DNA from: DAOLCO01 sp964612555
Lineage (GTDB): Bacteria > Bdellovibrionota_C > UBA2361 > SZUA-149 > DAOLCO01
Assembly: GCA_964612555.1 (NCBI GenBank)
Contig: CAZTBW010000001.1
Coordinates: 248,001 to 312,000 of the forward strand
Direction: 5' to 3'
DNA length: 64,000 nucleotides
Shown here: positions 7,196 through 15,128 of the stretch, piece after piece
How positions within the stretch are numbered: the stretch's first letter is position 1
Layout of the letters: every line of letters begins with the position of its first letter
The notes under the pieces: generated by a model
The model's database searches: none
What the model saw: the letters and a program-made list of their open reading frames with translations, nothing else
What the model was told of the DNA's origin: nothing
Translations under genes and position numbers: made by a program

Positions 7196-8470
7196 CTATC
7201 TCGCCAGATTCACTACTTCATTAAGCAGGTCAGATATACTCCCGATCACTCTGGAGCTACCCTGAAAACCTCTCTGTAACGAAATAAGTTTAATAAAGTC
7301 TGATGCCATGTCCGCAGTCGAAAGCTCCAGGGCACCTGAGGCGATTGTTCCGAAGGTTCCTATACCCGGCGCACCGATAATAGGCTCACCTGAATCCGCA
7401 GAAGCAGCAAAGAGAGAGTTACCCACTCGCTGTAAACCTTCACTGTTTGCAAATGTTGCAAGAGCAATGGTACCAATAACAGCAGACTGACCATTATCAA
7501 GCTGAGCTATCAAATCCCCATTTGGTCTTACTGAATACCCCACAACCGAACCACTTCCTATACCATTCTGGGAAAGAGACTCCAGAGAACTGTTTGTCGC
7601 AAATTGTGTAAATTTACTCAAATCAATATCAATAGTATTAGTTGGGTCTGACCCATTGTTCCATGGAGGAGTAATAGAACCAATGGCGTTAGTCGGAACA
7701 GTCAATTGCCCATTAGGATCAAATACAAGATCAATTGTAGCAAGACGACGTGCCTGCCCGGGAGTACCTCCGGTTACTTCAGAACCATCCGCATAAACCG
7801 CAGCTTCCCATGTATTGGAACCAGTCTTAAAGAAGGAAACACGTAAAGTGTGAGTCCCTCCAAGAGAGTCAAAAACATTAATAGGCATTGAAAACGCATC
7901 AGCGTTATTTAAATCCATGTAAGATACATCATCACCAAGAGAAGCAGCCGTAACGGTCAGATCTTGTCTTGCATCAAGATTACCTGCTGCATACGCCCCG
8001 CTTGTCTGAATATCAGTGGCAACCCTTTGATTAACATTCATCTTCTCAATAGCTCCCGAGCCGTTCGCTGCATACCCAAGAACGAAATGTCCATTCTGAT
8101 CAAGCAGATTTCCATCAGGGTCAACAGACAAGTTACCAGCTCTTGTGTAGTACGTTACCCCTGCTCTATCCTGAACAACAAGAAATCCGTTACCATCTAT
8201 CGCCAGATCAAGCCCTCTTCCTGTTGGCTCAAATACCCCTTGAGCGAGAACTCTCGTAATCCGCTTTACGGCACTTCCACTCCCGGTTGATAATGCTCCA
8301 GACCCACCGCCTCCGATAGAACCAGCAAGTAAATCAACAAAATCAGCCCGTCCGGTCTTAAAACCAACGGTGTTCTGATTCGCAATATTATCCGCTAGTA
8401 CTGCAATTGCAGTTCCATGAGCTTGAATTCCTGAACGACCTGAAAAAAGTCCACTTACAATACTTGACAC
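7196..8470 (-). CDS. flgE: Flagellar hook protein FlgE
   Basis: A 424-residue axial flagellar protein that polymerises into the hook joining rod and filament. The N terminus has the hallmark ADNIANQNTVGFKTGRADF, the centre has the hook domain (INVFDSLGGTHTLRVSFFK), and the C terminus ends in the amphipathic SLQRGFQGSSRVIGSISDLLNEVVNLAR helix; both ends are needed for coiled-coil packing. The start is GTG at 8470 (MSSIVSGLFSGRSGIQ) with a clear GGAGGG ribosome site 7 bases upstream. It is the last gene of the fliK-flgD-flgE operon, followed by a terminator. Length is typical of simple FlgE without large extra domains. Confidence 0.95.
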   Translation of the reverse strand: MSSIVSGLFSGRSGIQAHGTAIAVLADNIANQNTVGFKTGRADFVDLLAGSIGGGGSGALSTGSGSAVKRITRVLAQGVFEPTGRGLDLAIDGNGFLVVQDRAGVTYYTRAGNLSVDPDGNLLDQNGHFVLGYAANGSGAIEKMNVNQRVATDIQTSGAYAAGNLDARQDLTVTAASLGDDVSYMDLNNADAFSMPINVFDSLGGTHTLRVSFFKTGSNTWEAAVYADGSEVTGGTPGQARRLATIDLVFDPNGQLTVPTNAIGSITPPWNNGSDPTNTIDIDLSKFTQFATNSSLESLSQNGIGSGSVVGYSVRPNGDLIAQLDNGQSAVIGTIALATFANSEGLQRVGNSLFAASADSGEPIIGAPGIGTFGTIASGALELSTADMASDFIKLISLQRGFQGSSRVIGSISDLLNEVVNLAR

Positions 8471-8542
8471 AGGCTAACCCTCCACAATTACAATATCTTT
8501 CCTCTTAATACTGCTCCCCAAACACCCGTTTGATATGATCAG

Positions 8543-9220
8543 CTATTTCTGACCATTAAATACCGCTCGAACTTCATCCAGTGAAAATTCCTGCCCCCCG
8601 ACAAGAAGTCGTGGCTCAGGTTCCATTACAAATCCATCAACTGTTCCAGTTGCCTGTGCGTTAAGATCAACAAAACGCCCATCTGCACCAACTGATACAA
8701 CTCGAAAATCATATTTACCGTCCGCAAGCGAAAGCCCCTGAAGATTCAACACCTGCATTCCCGAACCGGGGACCGGCTCTATCATGGTACTTCCAACCAC
8801 TTCTCCTGCATCATTTCGAATATCAACTCTTACTGACTCAGTACCAGCCGGTACATTCGCATACAGATTTGACATAACCCCACCACTCACCTGAAGCTTC
8901 CCGTCAGGCAGTGCCACTTGATGACCAAGATAAGAAGCGAGTGAACCAAGAGGCATCCCACCCTGATTCGCTCCCACTTTCTCATTAATTTGAATAAGCT
9001 GTTCAAGCTGACTGAACGTTGCAAGCTGAACTGCGAACTCTTCATTCTCCATAGGATTCAAAGGGTCTTGATTTTGCAACTGAGTAACCAGTAAATTAAG
9101 AAAATCATTCTGATTTATAGTAGCTGCACTACCCTGTTTTGCACTTTGAGATGGCTGCTCATAACTCTTGTTTACAGCACCCTGAGAAACATTGCTAAAT
9201 TTGTGTATTGGACTGGACAT
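8543..9220 (-). CDS. flgD: Flagellar hook assembly scaffold FlgD
   Basis: A 225-residue hook-cap protein that directs FlgE polymerisation and is discarded once the hook is complete. The N-terminal FlgD signature is clear (NQNDFLNLLVTQLQNQDPLNPM, then EFAVQLATFSQLEQL), followed by the Ig-like/tudor-like C-terminal half (TESVRVDIRNDAGEVV, KYDFRVVSVG) and a tail that includes FSLDEVRAVFNG. It stands between fliK and flgE, an order common in hook operons. Start ATG 9220. Confidence 0.95.
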   Translation of the reverse strand: MSSPIHKFSNVSQGAVNKSYEQPSQSAKQGSAATINQNDFLNLLVTQLQNQDPLNPMENEEFAVQLATFSQLEQLIQINEKVGANQGGMPLGSLASYLGHQVALPDGKLQVSGGVMSNLYANVPAGTESVRVDIRNDAGEVVGSTMIEPVPGSGMQVLNLQGLSLADGKYDFRVVSVGADGRFVDLNAQATGTVDGFVMEPEPRLLVGGQEFSLDEVRAVFNGQK

Positions 9221-9264
9221 TGTATTTCTTTAATTTTCCCTAATAACAATTATTACTGCTAAAC

Positions 9265-10713
9265 CTAAGCTACCCAACCATCCTCTATTATACCGCTACT
9301 GATCGCATGAGCAGCAGGATATGCACTACCCTTTTCAGCTCCCATCACAAAACTCTTTTTATCTTCTTTCGTTCCCCAGTTTCCACCCTGATGCTCAGAG
9401 AAAGATCGTGAAAAACGTGGTGTATCTTCGGCATCCTTACCTATTGTAACATGCACTTCGTCCGCTTTGTATCCCAAATGTTGTAATATGTTGCTAAGTT
9501 CATGCATCCTGGTACGCAGCACCTGCTCCACTTCAGAAGAGTCCGCAGATAACTTTGCATAAACTTCCTTTCCCTTTTGCACTATACGAACAGTGATTTC
9601 TCCAAGGTGCGGGGGATCTATTTTAACGGTAACCGAATCTGTTGTTTTACTCTGTGCCATCCGGGCAAGTACTTCCTTTACCTGTTCCACGTACATTTGT
9701 TGCCGAGCCGGAGTACCCGCTTCACCTTTCATGCTTTTAGCAAGCGTATGTAATTTATCTGAAACTCCCTTTCCGATAGTAGCGATAGAATCAACTTCCG
9801 GTTTTAATCCAAGGAGAGATTTCAAATCTCCCTGAACCGCATCCTGAGACATCGCGAGGAAGGGGTGCAGATTAGCTGCCAGTTCATTTTTTGGAGTCTG
9901 TACCAGTGGCTGTGCGGCAGCACCTTCATGTTCCTGAGCCAGAGACATATTAAACAAGGCTTTTGCAAGATCGTGTTTAATTTCCGAATCCTCTTCAGGT
10001 AACATTTTCTGAAGCTCCCGGGAGATATTCATCATGGTATCTTTGATAGTATCAGCCGATACTGTTTTCTCTTCTGCAAAACCCTGCTTTGAAGCAAGAG
10101 CAGCAGTGCTTTCTTTTTGCACCTGAGCCGGAAGAACATCCTGTGGTAAATCTTCAGAAACCACAGCGGTATCTACTTTTGAAGAAACTGCCTCAGCCGA
10201 AGCAGGCTTTTCTGTCGCAACAGACTTTTCACTTACTGCACTGCTTTCTACTTTCAGAGATTCAGATTTTACAAATTCAGTTTTAAGAGAATCATTTAGT
10301 GAGGCATCCGCCTTTACTACCTGTGGCAATTCCTTTTCTGAACTTGCTTCTGTCTGAGGTTTATGATTTTTTGAAACTCCCTCTCTTTGTGAAGGAACTT
10401 TTTCTTTTTCGACTGAATATTCCTGACTATCTTTTTGGAGCGGTACAGATTCTGAAGTACCCGGAGCAGATTCTGCTGCAAATCTGGGAGCATCTTTTTT
10501 CTCCCCTGATTCATTATTTGACGTGAAAGTGCGCTCATCTGTAATTTTAGGTGTTTCTACAACATCGGCTAAGGCATTTCGTCCGGGTATAAGCCCCACG
10601 ATTCCTTGTAACAATGCTACAAATGCCTCTTTCATATTATCGCCTGTCCTTTCCTCCACATCACTTGCAGGATATGGAGTTGAATGACCTTTATTTGAAA
10701 TCTCGTTTATCAT
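9265..10713 (-). CDS. fliK: Flagellar hook-length control protein FliK
   Basis: About 482 residues. The first two thirds are low-complexity and rich in Ser, Glu, Lys and Val, the disordered ruler portion. The C-terminal third has the Flg_hook domain (VKIDPPHLGEITVRIVQKGKEVYAKLSA, then LRTRMHELSNILQHLGY), which switches the export gate from hook to filament substrates. I place the start at ATG 10713, where GGAAGAAGG immediately upstream can serve as ribosome site; a GTG five codons earlier (10728) is possible. It is the first gene of the hook operon, with a sigma-54-like promoter about 90 bp upstream. Confidence 0.88.
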   Translation of the reverse strand: MINEISNKGHSTPYPASDVEERTGDNMKEAFVALLQGIVGLIPGRNALADVVETPKITDERTFTSNNESGEKKDAPRFAAESAPGTSESVPLQKDSQEYSVEKEKVPSQREGVSKNHKPQTEASSEKELPQVVKADASLNDSLKTEFVKSESLKVESSAVSEKSVATEKPASAEAVSSKVDTAVVSEDLPQDVLPAQVQKESTAALASKQGFAEEKTVSADTIKDTMMNISRELQKMLPEEDSEIKHDLAKALFNMSLAQEHEGAAAQPLVQTPKNELAANLHPFLAMSQDAVQGDLKSLLGLKPEVDSIATIGKGVSDKLHTLAKSMKGEAGTPARQQMYVEQVKEVLARMAQSKTTDSVTVKIDPPHLGEITVRIVQKGKEVYAKLSADSSEVEQVLRTRMHELSNILQHLGYKADEVHVTIGKDAEDTPRFSRSFSEHQGGNWGTKEDKKSFVMGAEKGSAYPAAHAISSGIIEDGWVA

Positions 10714-10803
10714 ATACCCTTCTTCCACCCACGCTTTATTACTTCTTCAGTGTGTTCCTCTCCTCACAAGCCGGCACTTCGGCTTTCCAACATCAGAGAT
10801 ATT

Positions 10804-10819
10804 GCAAATATCCAGCCAA
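10804..10819 (-). promoter_or_regulatory. Putative sigma-54 promoter of the hook operon
   Basis: On the minus strand the sequence TTGGCTGGATATTTGC has GG and GC separated by exactly 10 nt, the -24/-12 arrangement of RpoN promoters (consensus TTGGCACG-N4-TTGC). Transcription would start near 10792, about 80 nt before fliK. Middle flagellar genes are sigma-54 dependent in many bacteria. Confidence 0.55.
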
Positions 10820-11013
10820 AGCTGAATCAGATAAATTCAGGATTTTATTTATATATATCAGGCACTTAAGTATTTAAGAAAATCCACCAGAAGAGGCATT
10901 TATTGCCTGGTAGAAAATAAGCAGGAAAAATTTTCCCCTTAGCCAGAAACCCCTTAAAAAGCCCCCCAAACAGAGAGACCCGACATAGGCACCCGGCAAG
11001 AAAGAGGAAAAAA

Positions 11014-11298
11014 TCAGGATGCAGCTACATTCTTTGGTACTGCTCGCAGTTTACCAATTACAGGAGTATTTATTACCAGAGCTGTTTCGTTATCAGATCT
11101 CTTCCATTCCACATCAACACTACTGCTTTCAATGGAGAAATACTTGGAAATCACATCCATCAGATCTTTTTTAAATAATTCCATTTCGGTAGACGTAAGT
11201 CCACTTCTGTCCTGAACAAGAACCATCTGCAAACGATTCTTCGCAGGTACCTTAGAATTTCCTTTCCCGGTGAAAAGAGAGCTTAAATTTCTAAACAC
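11014..11298 (-). CDS. minE: Cell division topological specificity factor MinE
   Basis: A 94-residue protein that stimulates MinD ATPase and drives the Min oscillation which keeps FtsZ rings off the poles. It has an amphipathic N terminus (MFRNLSSLFTGK), then KNRLQMVLVQDRSGLTSTEMELFKKDLMDVISKYF, the conserved anti-MinCD and dimerisation region. Length is normal (about 85-95). It is the last gene of a minC-minD-minE operon on the minus strand, about 50 bp behind minD. Confidence 0.93.
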   Translation of the reverse strand: MFRNLSSLFTGKGNSKVPAKNRLQMVLVQDRSGLTSTEMELFKKDLMDVISKYFSIESSSVDVEWKRSDNETALVINTPVIGKLRAVPKNVAAS

Positions 11299-11351
11299 GA
11301 TTATCTCCCTTAATTATTGTGTTATTAACTTCATACACTACAAACACTTCT

Positions 11352-12146
11352 TTAAGCCGCGCGAAGCTTCTTTCCCAAACGAGCCCAAAGACTCATATTA
11401 AGATCAGGGTTATCTATTGGTAACTCAGCTCCCATCAATCTTTCAGCAATTTCCAGAAAGGATTGACCTGCTCTCGACTTGGGATTGTACACTACCGGCT
11501 CACCGGTATTTGAGGAAACAACGATATCGTTATCACGCAGCACCAGACCAATCTGCTCTATACCCAAAATATCTATCACATCCTGTGGTGAAAGCATGTC
11601 ACCTCTTCGAACCATATCCCGGTCTACACGATTAATGATAAGCTGTGCATCCACTCCCTGAGCAGCAAGAAGTCCAACCACGCGATCTGCATCACGAATA
11701 GCAGAAACCTCCGGGGTAGTTACCACAATTGCACCATCCGCTCCGGCACAGGCATTCCTGAAGCCCTGTTCAATTCCGGCAGGTGAATCAATAAGAATAA
11801 AATGAAATTCCGTTTTTAGTTTATCAACCAGCTCTGCCATTTCAGAGGTGGAAACCGCATCCTTGTCATCAGTTTGAGAAGCAGGGAGCAAAAAGAGATT
11901 ATTGGAACGCTTGGACTTGATATACCCCTGCTGAGGCTTACACACCCCCTTCACCACATCCACAAGATTAAAGACAATCCTGTTTTCAAGCCCCATGATT
12001 ACATCAAGGTTTCTCAGACCTATATCTGCATCAATAACAAGAACGCGCTTACCCTTCATGGCAAGTGCAGCACCAAGATTTGCAGTGGTGGTTGTCTTTC
12101 CAACACCACCTTTACCAGAAGTAATTACAATCGCTTTTCCTGTCAT
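11352..12146 (-). CDS. minD: Septum site-determining ATPase MinD
   Basis: A 264-residue ParA/MinD-family ATPase that binds the membrane in its ATP form and recruits MinC. It has the deviant Walker A KGGVGKTTT (residues 12-20), the Walker A-prime/switch region DADIGLRNLDVIMGLENR, a switch II/Walker B stretch FILIDSPAGIEQGF, and a C-terminal amphipathic membrane-targeting helix (LWARLGKKLRAA). It sits between minC and minE. Start ATG 12146. Confidence 0.96.
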   Translation of the reverse strand: MTGKAIVITSGKGGVGKTTTTANLGAALAMKGKRVLVIDADIGLRNLDVIMGLENRIVFNLVDVVKGVCKPQQGYIKSKRSNNLFLLPASQTDDKDAVSTSEMAELVDKLKTEFHFILIDSPAGIEQGFRNACAGADGAIVVTTPEVSAIRDADRVVGLLAAQGVDAQLIINRVDRDMVRRGDMLSPQDVIDILGIEQIGLVLRDNDIVVSSNTGEPVVYNPKSRAGQSFLEIAERLMGAELPIDNPDLNMSLWARLGKKLRAA

Positions 12147-12197
12147 CTGATGAACCCCTTCATACTAAACATCATAAATTCAAGAACTATATTCAAT

Positions 12198-13277
12198 CTA
12201 CTTAAGCCGGCGATTAGCCAGAGCTTTAGCGGAATAAGGTTCTACTACAATCATTCTATTATCTATCTTTGCCACCTCGGGACCTTTTCCAACTTCACTA
12301 CCCCCCCGTGACACTACAGAGCCAATCCGAAGCTGCATAGGCTGCATCTGAAGTGCGATCACCACCCGGTCAAGTGTGTCATCCTCATAGGCACCTGCAT
12401 GAGCAGTACCCCTGAGACTTCCCATAACCAGAACATCTCCACCTGCAATAATATCCGCTCCGGGATTCACATCACCAATTATGATAAGCGAAAACGGAGT
12501 TTCCACCCTTTGTCCGGAACGCAGAGTCCCAAAGATAATTCTTGCATTTGCCTCTTCATCAAACAAAAGATCGGCACCCAGATATTGAGAAACTTTTTCA
12601 GTATAGGCACCACCCTGAAAAGGAGCATCCGCAGCAAAAGCAAGAGCACCCTCCCTCGCAATTCCTTCATACTCTTCACCCTGAGCAAGCCTCTCTACCC
12701 GCTCAAGCAGGCTGTCAATCGCAGGCGAACCACTTGTACCCGCAGAATCACCAGTGGACATACCCATAAAAAGATCACCCTGAATATCAGCAGCCCCATT
12801 AGTAGATAAAGCAGCACCTGATAATAAATCCATATCACCCGAAGATTTCTTTCGTGCACTCCCAAGGAGCTTATGCAGACGTCTCTTTCGCTGAACTATT
12901 CCGATACCAAAATTATCCTTCAGGTAAGATTCCAGAAACTGGCTCTGCTCTTTAGTCGGAAGCCTCTCAACCCACTCAATAGCAATTTCCCCTCCCTCAA
13001 AGAAACGCTTTCGCCCACCAAGAAAGATATCAATCTCGCGAATCACCTCATCCCAGTCGGCTTTCCCGTCAATACGCAAGATAAGCCCTTCCTCGGTACC
13101 ACGGGCACTGATAATAGTAGAAGAGTCAGCATCATCGGAAATATTATCAGAGACAATATTATCAGAGACAAGGTTAGATAAGCCAGAAGCTGAAACAGGA
13201 GAACTGGAAAACTCATCGCAAGATAATTTGCCACCAGAAAATCTGCCACTAGATAACTTGTCAGTAGTATTATCCAC
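12198..13277 (-). CDS. minC: Septum site-determining protein MinC, with extended N terminus and linker
   Basis: A 359-residue FtsZ inhibitor. The C-terminal beta-helix domain (GDVNPGADIIAGGDVLVMGSLRGTAHAGA..., MQLRIGSVVSRG) is diagnostic. The N-terminal FtsZ-binding domain starts only at about residue 55 (TIISARGTEEGLILRIDG). Typical MinC is about 230 residues. Here a Ser/Asp-rich lead of roughly 55 residues contains an in-frame 15-bp tandem repeat (DNA near 13142-13171, encoding SDNIV/SDNIS), and a 70-80 residue Gly/Ser-rich linker separates the domains. It is first in the minCDE operon. Start ATG 13277; a shorter start cannot be excluded. Confidence 0.88.
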   Translation of the reverse strand: MDNTTDKLSSGRFSGGKLSCDEFSSSPVSASGLSNLVSDNIVSDNISDDADSSTIISARGTEEGLILRIDGKADWDEVIREIDIFLGGRKRFFEGGEIAIEWVERLPTKEQSQFLESYLKDNFGIGIVQRKRRLHKLLGSARKKSSGDMDLLSGAALSTNGAADIQGDLFMGMSTGDSAGTSGSPAIDSLLERVERLAQGEEYEGIAREGALAFAADAPFQGGAYTEKVSQYLGADLLFDEEANARIIFGTLRSGQRVETPFSLIIIGDVNPGADIIAGGDVLVMGSLRGTAHAGAYEDDTLDRVVIALQMQPMQLRIGSVVSRGGSEVGKGPEVAKIDNRMIVVEPYSAKALANRRLK

Positions 13278-13425
13278 GCAATAAAATCCTTGATGTAACG
13301 TCGTTTAAAAATGGATATGTTTGTATCGAAACCCTTACTTCAAGTTACTTATAGCAAAATGCCTGTCGCCGTCAACAAGGATTCACCATTTTGTATATTG
13401 TATATATGTCTAATATCAGACATCG

Positions 13426-14505
13426 CTATAATATTGTGTCTGGTATTGCAAAACTATATCGTAAAAACAAACTTACATCCGCAGTTGCTCTTACAGGGAC
13501 AGGATTTTCCCTCAGAATAATATCAACAAGATGCTCTTTAAACAGCACCAGACGAACCCCCGTATCAAGATACAGAGCATAAGCATCAAAATGTTTCACA
13601 TCACTGGTGATATTTGATCTGAACATCAGCCCCAATAAAAGATGGAAGGTTTCATCAATTGGAATATTTGAAGAAAAAAATCCTCCGTAATTAAATCTCT
13701 CATAAAGGATACCATGCTGTTTTCTGTCAGTATGAAATGAGAAGCTAAACCCCGAGGCGTATCTCAGATATGATCTCTCTCCTTCCATAACAAGAGCAAA
13801 TTTCAGATCAGGAGAGGAAAGAGAGAAAGTGGAAAGTCCCAGGGGAACACTCACCGCAGCTTCAAAAAAAATATTGTCAAAAAAAACTTCTTTTGAGTCC
13901 TCAGGACTAAATACGGGAACAGAAACTGACACGACAGGATCCCGAACACCAAAATCTTCTCTCTCAATCAGAAACTCCTCCCCCGAACGAAGTGCTCCGG
14001 AGGCAAGGTATCTATCCTGATTATCCCTCCTTCGAGGTCCATTAGGAAAGAAAAAAGTATTATGAAAATTTCGTATTGATGAATCAAAGACCCCTCCTCC
14101 GGCACCATGAAAAGCAGTAAAAATGGACACTCTAAACAACTCAGACAGTGAACGCTCATACTGCAAACCACACACATACAACTCCGCATCCACCTCATAC
14201 GCATCTTTTTTTCGACCATGCATATTAGTCACCGAACAGGTAGAAGAAACCACCGCAGGAGACTCAAGAGAACGACTTGAAAAGTCATTAGTAGCAGAGA
14301 GCCTGCCATATGCTATCAGAAATTTGTCCTCGGAAATCTGTGGGGGAGAGAATATAGATGGAGAGAATATAGACGGCGAAGATACAACGGTATCCCTACC
14401 GGAAGATTCTGAAGTATCAGCAAAGACAGGAAGTGAATAAAACAAAAACAGGAAAGAGTATCTTATCAGCAAAAAACTATTCAGATACTCCTTCCTCAAA
14501 TCCAT
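13426..14505 (-). CDS. Probable outer-membrane beta-barrel, DUF3187-like
   Basis: A 359-residue exported protein with a signal peptide ending around VFADT. It has many alternating hydrophobic strands and a C-terminal aromatic-containing strand (LFLRYSFAIPDTIL), suggesting an outer-membrane barrel. The block HGAGGGVFDSSIRNFHNTFFFPNG resembles the conserved centre of the DUF3187 family, whose function is unknown. The mature N terminus carries a 15-bp tandem duplication (SIFSPSIFSP). It follows the cyclophilin gene by about 20 bp and probably belongs to the uvrB-cyclophilin transcription unit. Confidence 0.6.
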   Translation of the reverse strand: MDLRKEYLNSFLLIRYSFLFLFYSLPVFADTSESSGRDTVVSSPSIFSPSIFSPPQISEDKFLIAYGRLSATNDFSSRSLESPAVVSSTCSVTNMHGRKKDAYEVDAELYVCGLQYERSLSELFRVSIFTAFHGAGGGVFDSSIRNFHNTFFFPNGPRRRDNQDRYLASGALRSGEEFLIEREDFGVRDPVVSVSVPVFSPEDSKEVFFDNIFFEAAVSVPLGLSTFSLSSPDLKFALVMEGERSYLRYASGFSFSFHTDRKQHGILYERFNYGGFFSSNIPIDETFHLLLGLMFRSNITSDVKHFDAYALYLDTGVRLVLFKEHLVDIILRENPVPVRATADVSLFLRYSFAIPDTIL

Positions 14506-14527
14506 AACGGAAGATTACAACAAGGCT

Positions 14528-15112
14528 CTACTTCTTCGGATATTTCTTGTCCAAAACAGCATTCCATTCATCAAGCTGCGCTTTATGTTTGGAAAATAGC
14601 TTTGTAGAATCACCCATCAAAGTTATAGATCGAATGGTATCACCACCCTTAATGGAATCAACCACATCCTGCCCCTGAGTCACCCGACCAAATACCGTAT
14701 GCTTACCATCAAGCCAGGGAGTGGCAACATGAGTAATAAAAAACTGACTTCCATTTGTACCGGGACCGGCATTTGCCATGGAGAGCACCCCTGCTCCATC
14801 ATGCTTCAAACTTCCCACAAATTCGTCCTTGAAATTATACCCCGGTCCACCTGTTCCCGTACCCTGTGGACAACCACCCTGAATCATAAAATCAGGTATA
14901 ACACGATGAAAGATAAGACCATTATAGTACCCACGAGTAACCAGATTCACAAAATTCAGCACGGTTACGGGTGTTTTATCAGGATATAACTCAAGTTCAA
15001 TAACTCCCCGGGTAGTTTCAATAGTAACACCCAGGTTTGGTTCCGCTTCTACGTTCTGTTCCATTCCAACTCCTAAAAATAATACGCACAATACCAGAAT
15101 TATAGTTCTCAT
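14528..15112 (-). CDS. Exported cyclophilin-type peptidyl-prolyl cis-trans isomerase
   Basis: About 194 residues. A signal peptide (MRTIILVLCVLFLGVG) precedes a complete cyclophilin domain: the strand TTRGVIELELYPDKTPVTVLNFVNL, the active-site stretch FHRVIPDFMIQGGCPQGTGTGGPGY, and the substrate-pocket GTNGSQFFITHVATPWLDGKHTVFGRV. It isomerises X-Pro bonds, here probably in the periplasm during outer-membrane protein folding. I chose ATG 15112 (GGAG about 11 bases upstream, signal peptide begins there). A longer frame starting at 15154 would overlap the uvrB end. It lies immediately behind uvrB. Confidence 0.9.
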   Translation of the reverse strand: MRTIILVLCVLFLGVGMEQNVEAEPNLGVTIETTRGVIELELYPDKTPVTVLNFVNLVTRGYYNGLIFHRVIPDFMIQGGCPQGTGTGGPGYNFKDEFVGSLKHDGAGVLSMANAGPGTNGSQFFITHVATPWLDGKHTVFGRVTQGQDVVDSIKGGDTIRSITLMGDSTKLFSKHKAQLDEWNAVLDKKYPKK

Positions 15113-15128
15113 TCTTATACGGGCTCCA

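Noticed and set aside
7052..7279. 75-codon plus-strand ORF
   Set aside because: It runs through the inverted repeat and terminator and overlaps flgE antisense; no protein-like composition.
11874..12311. 145-codon plus-strand ORF over minD/minC
   Set aside because: Antisense to two unmistakable genes; composition of a shadow.
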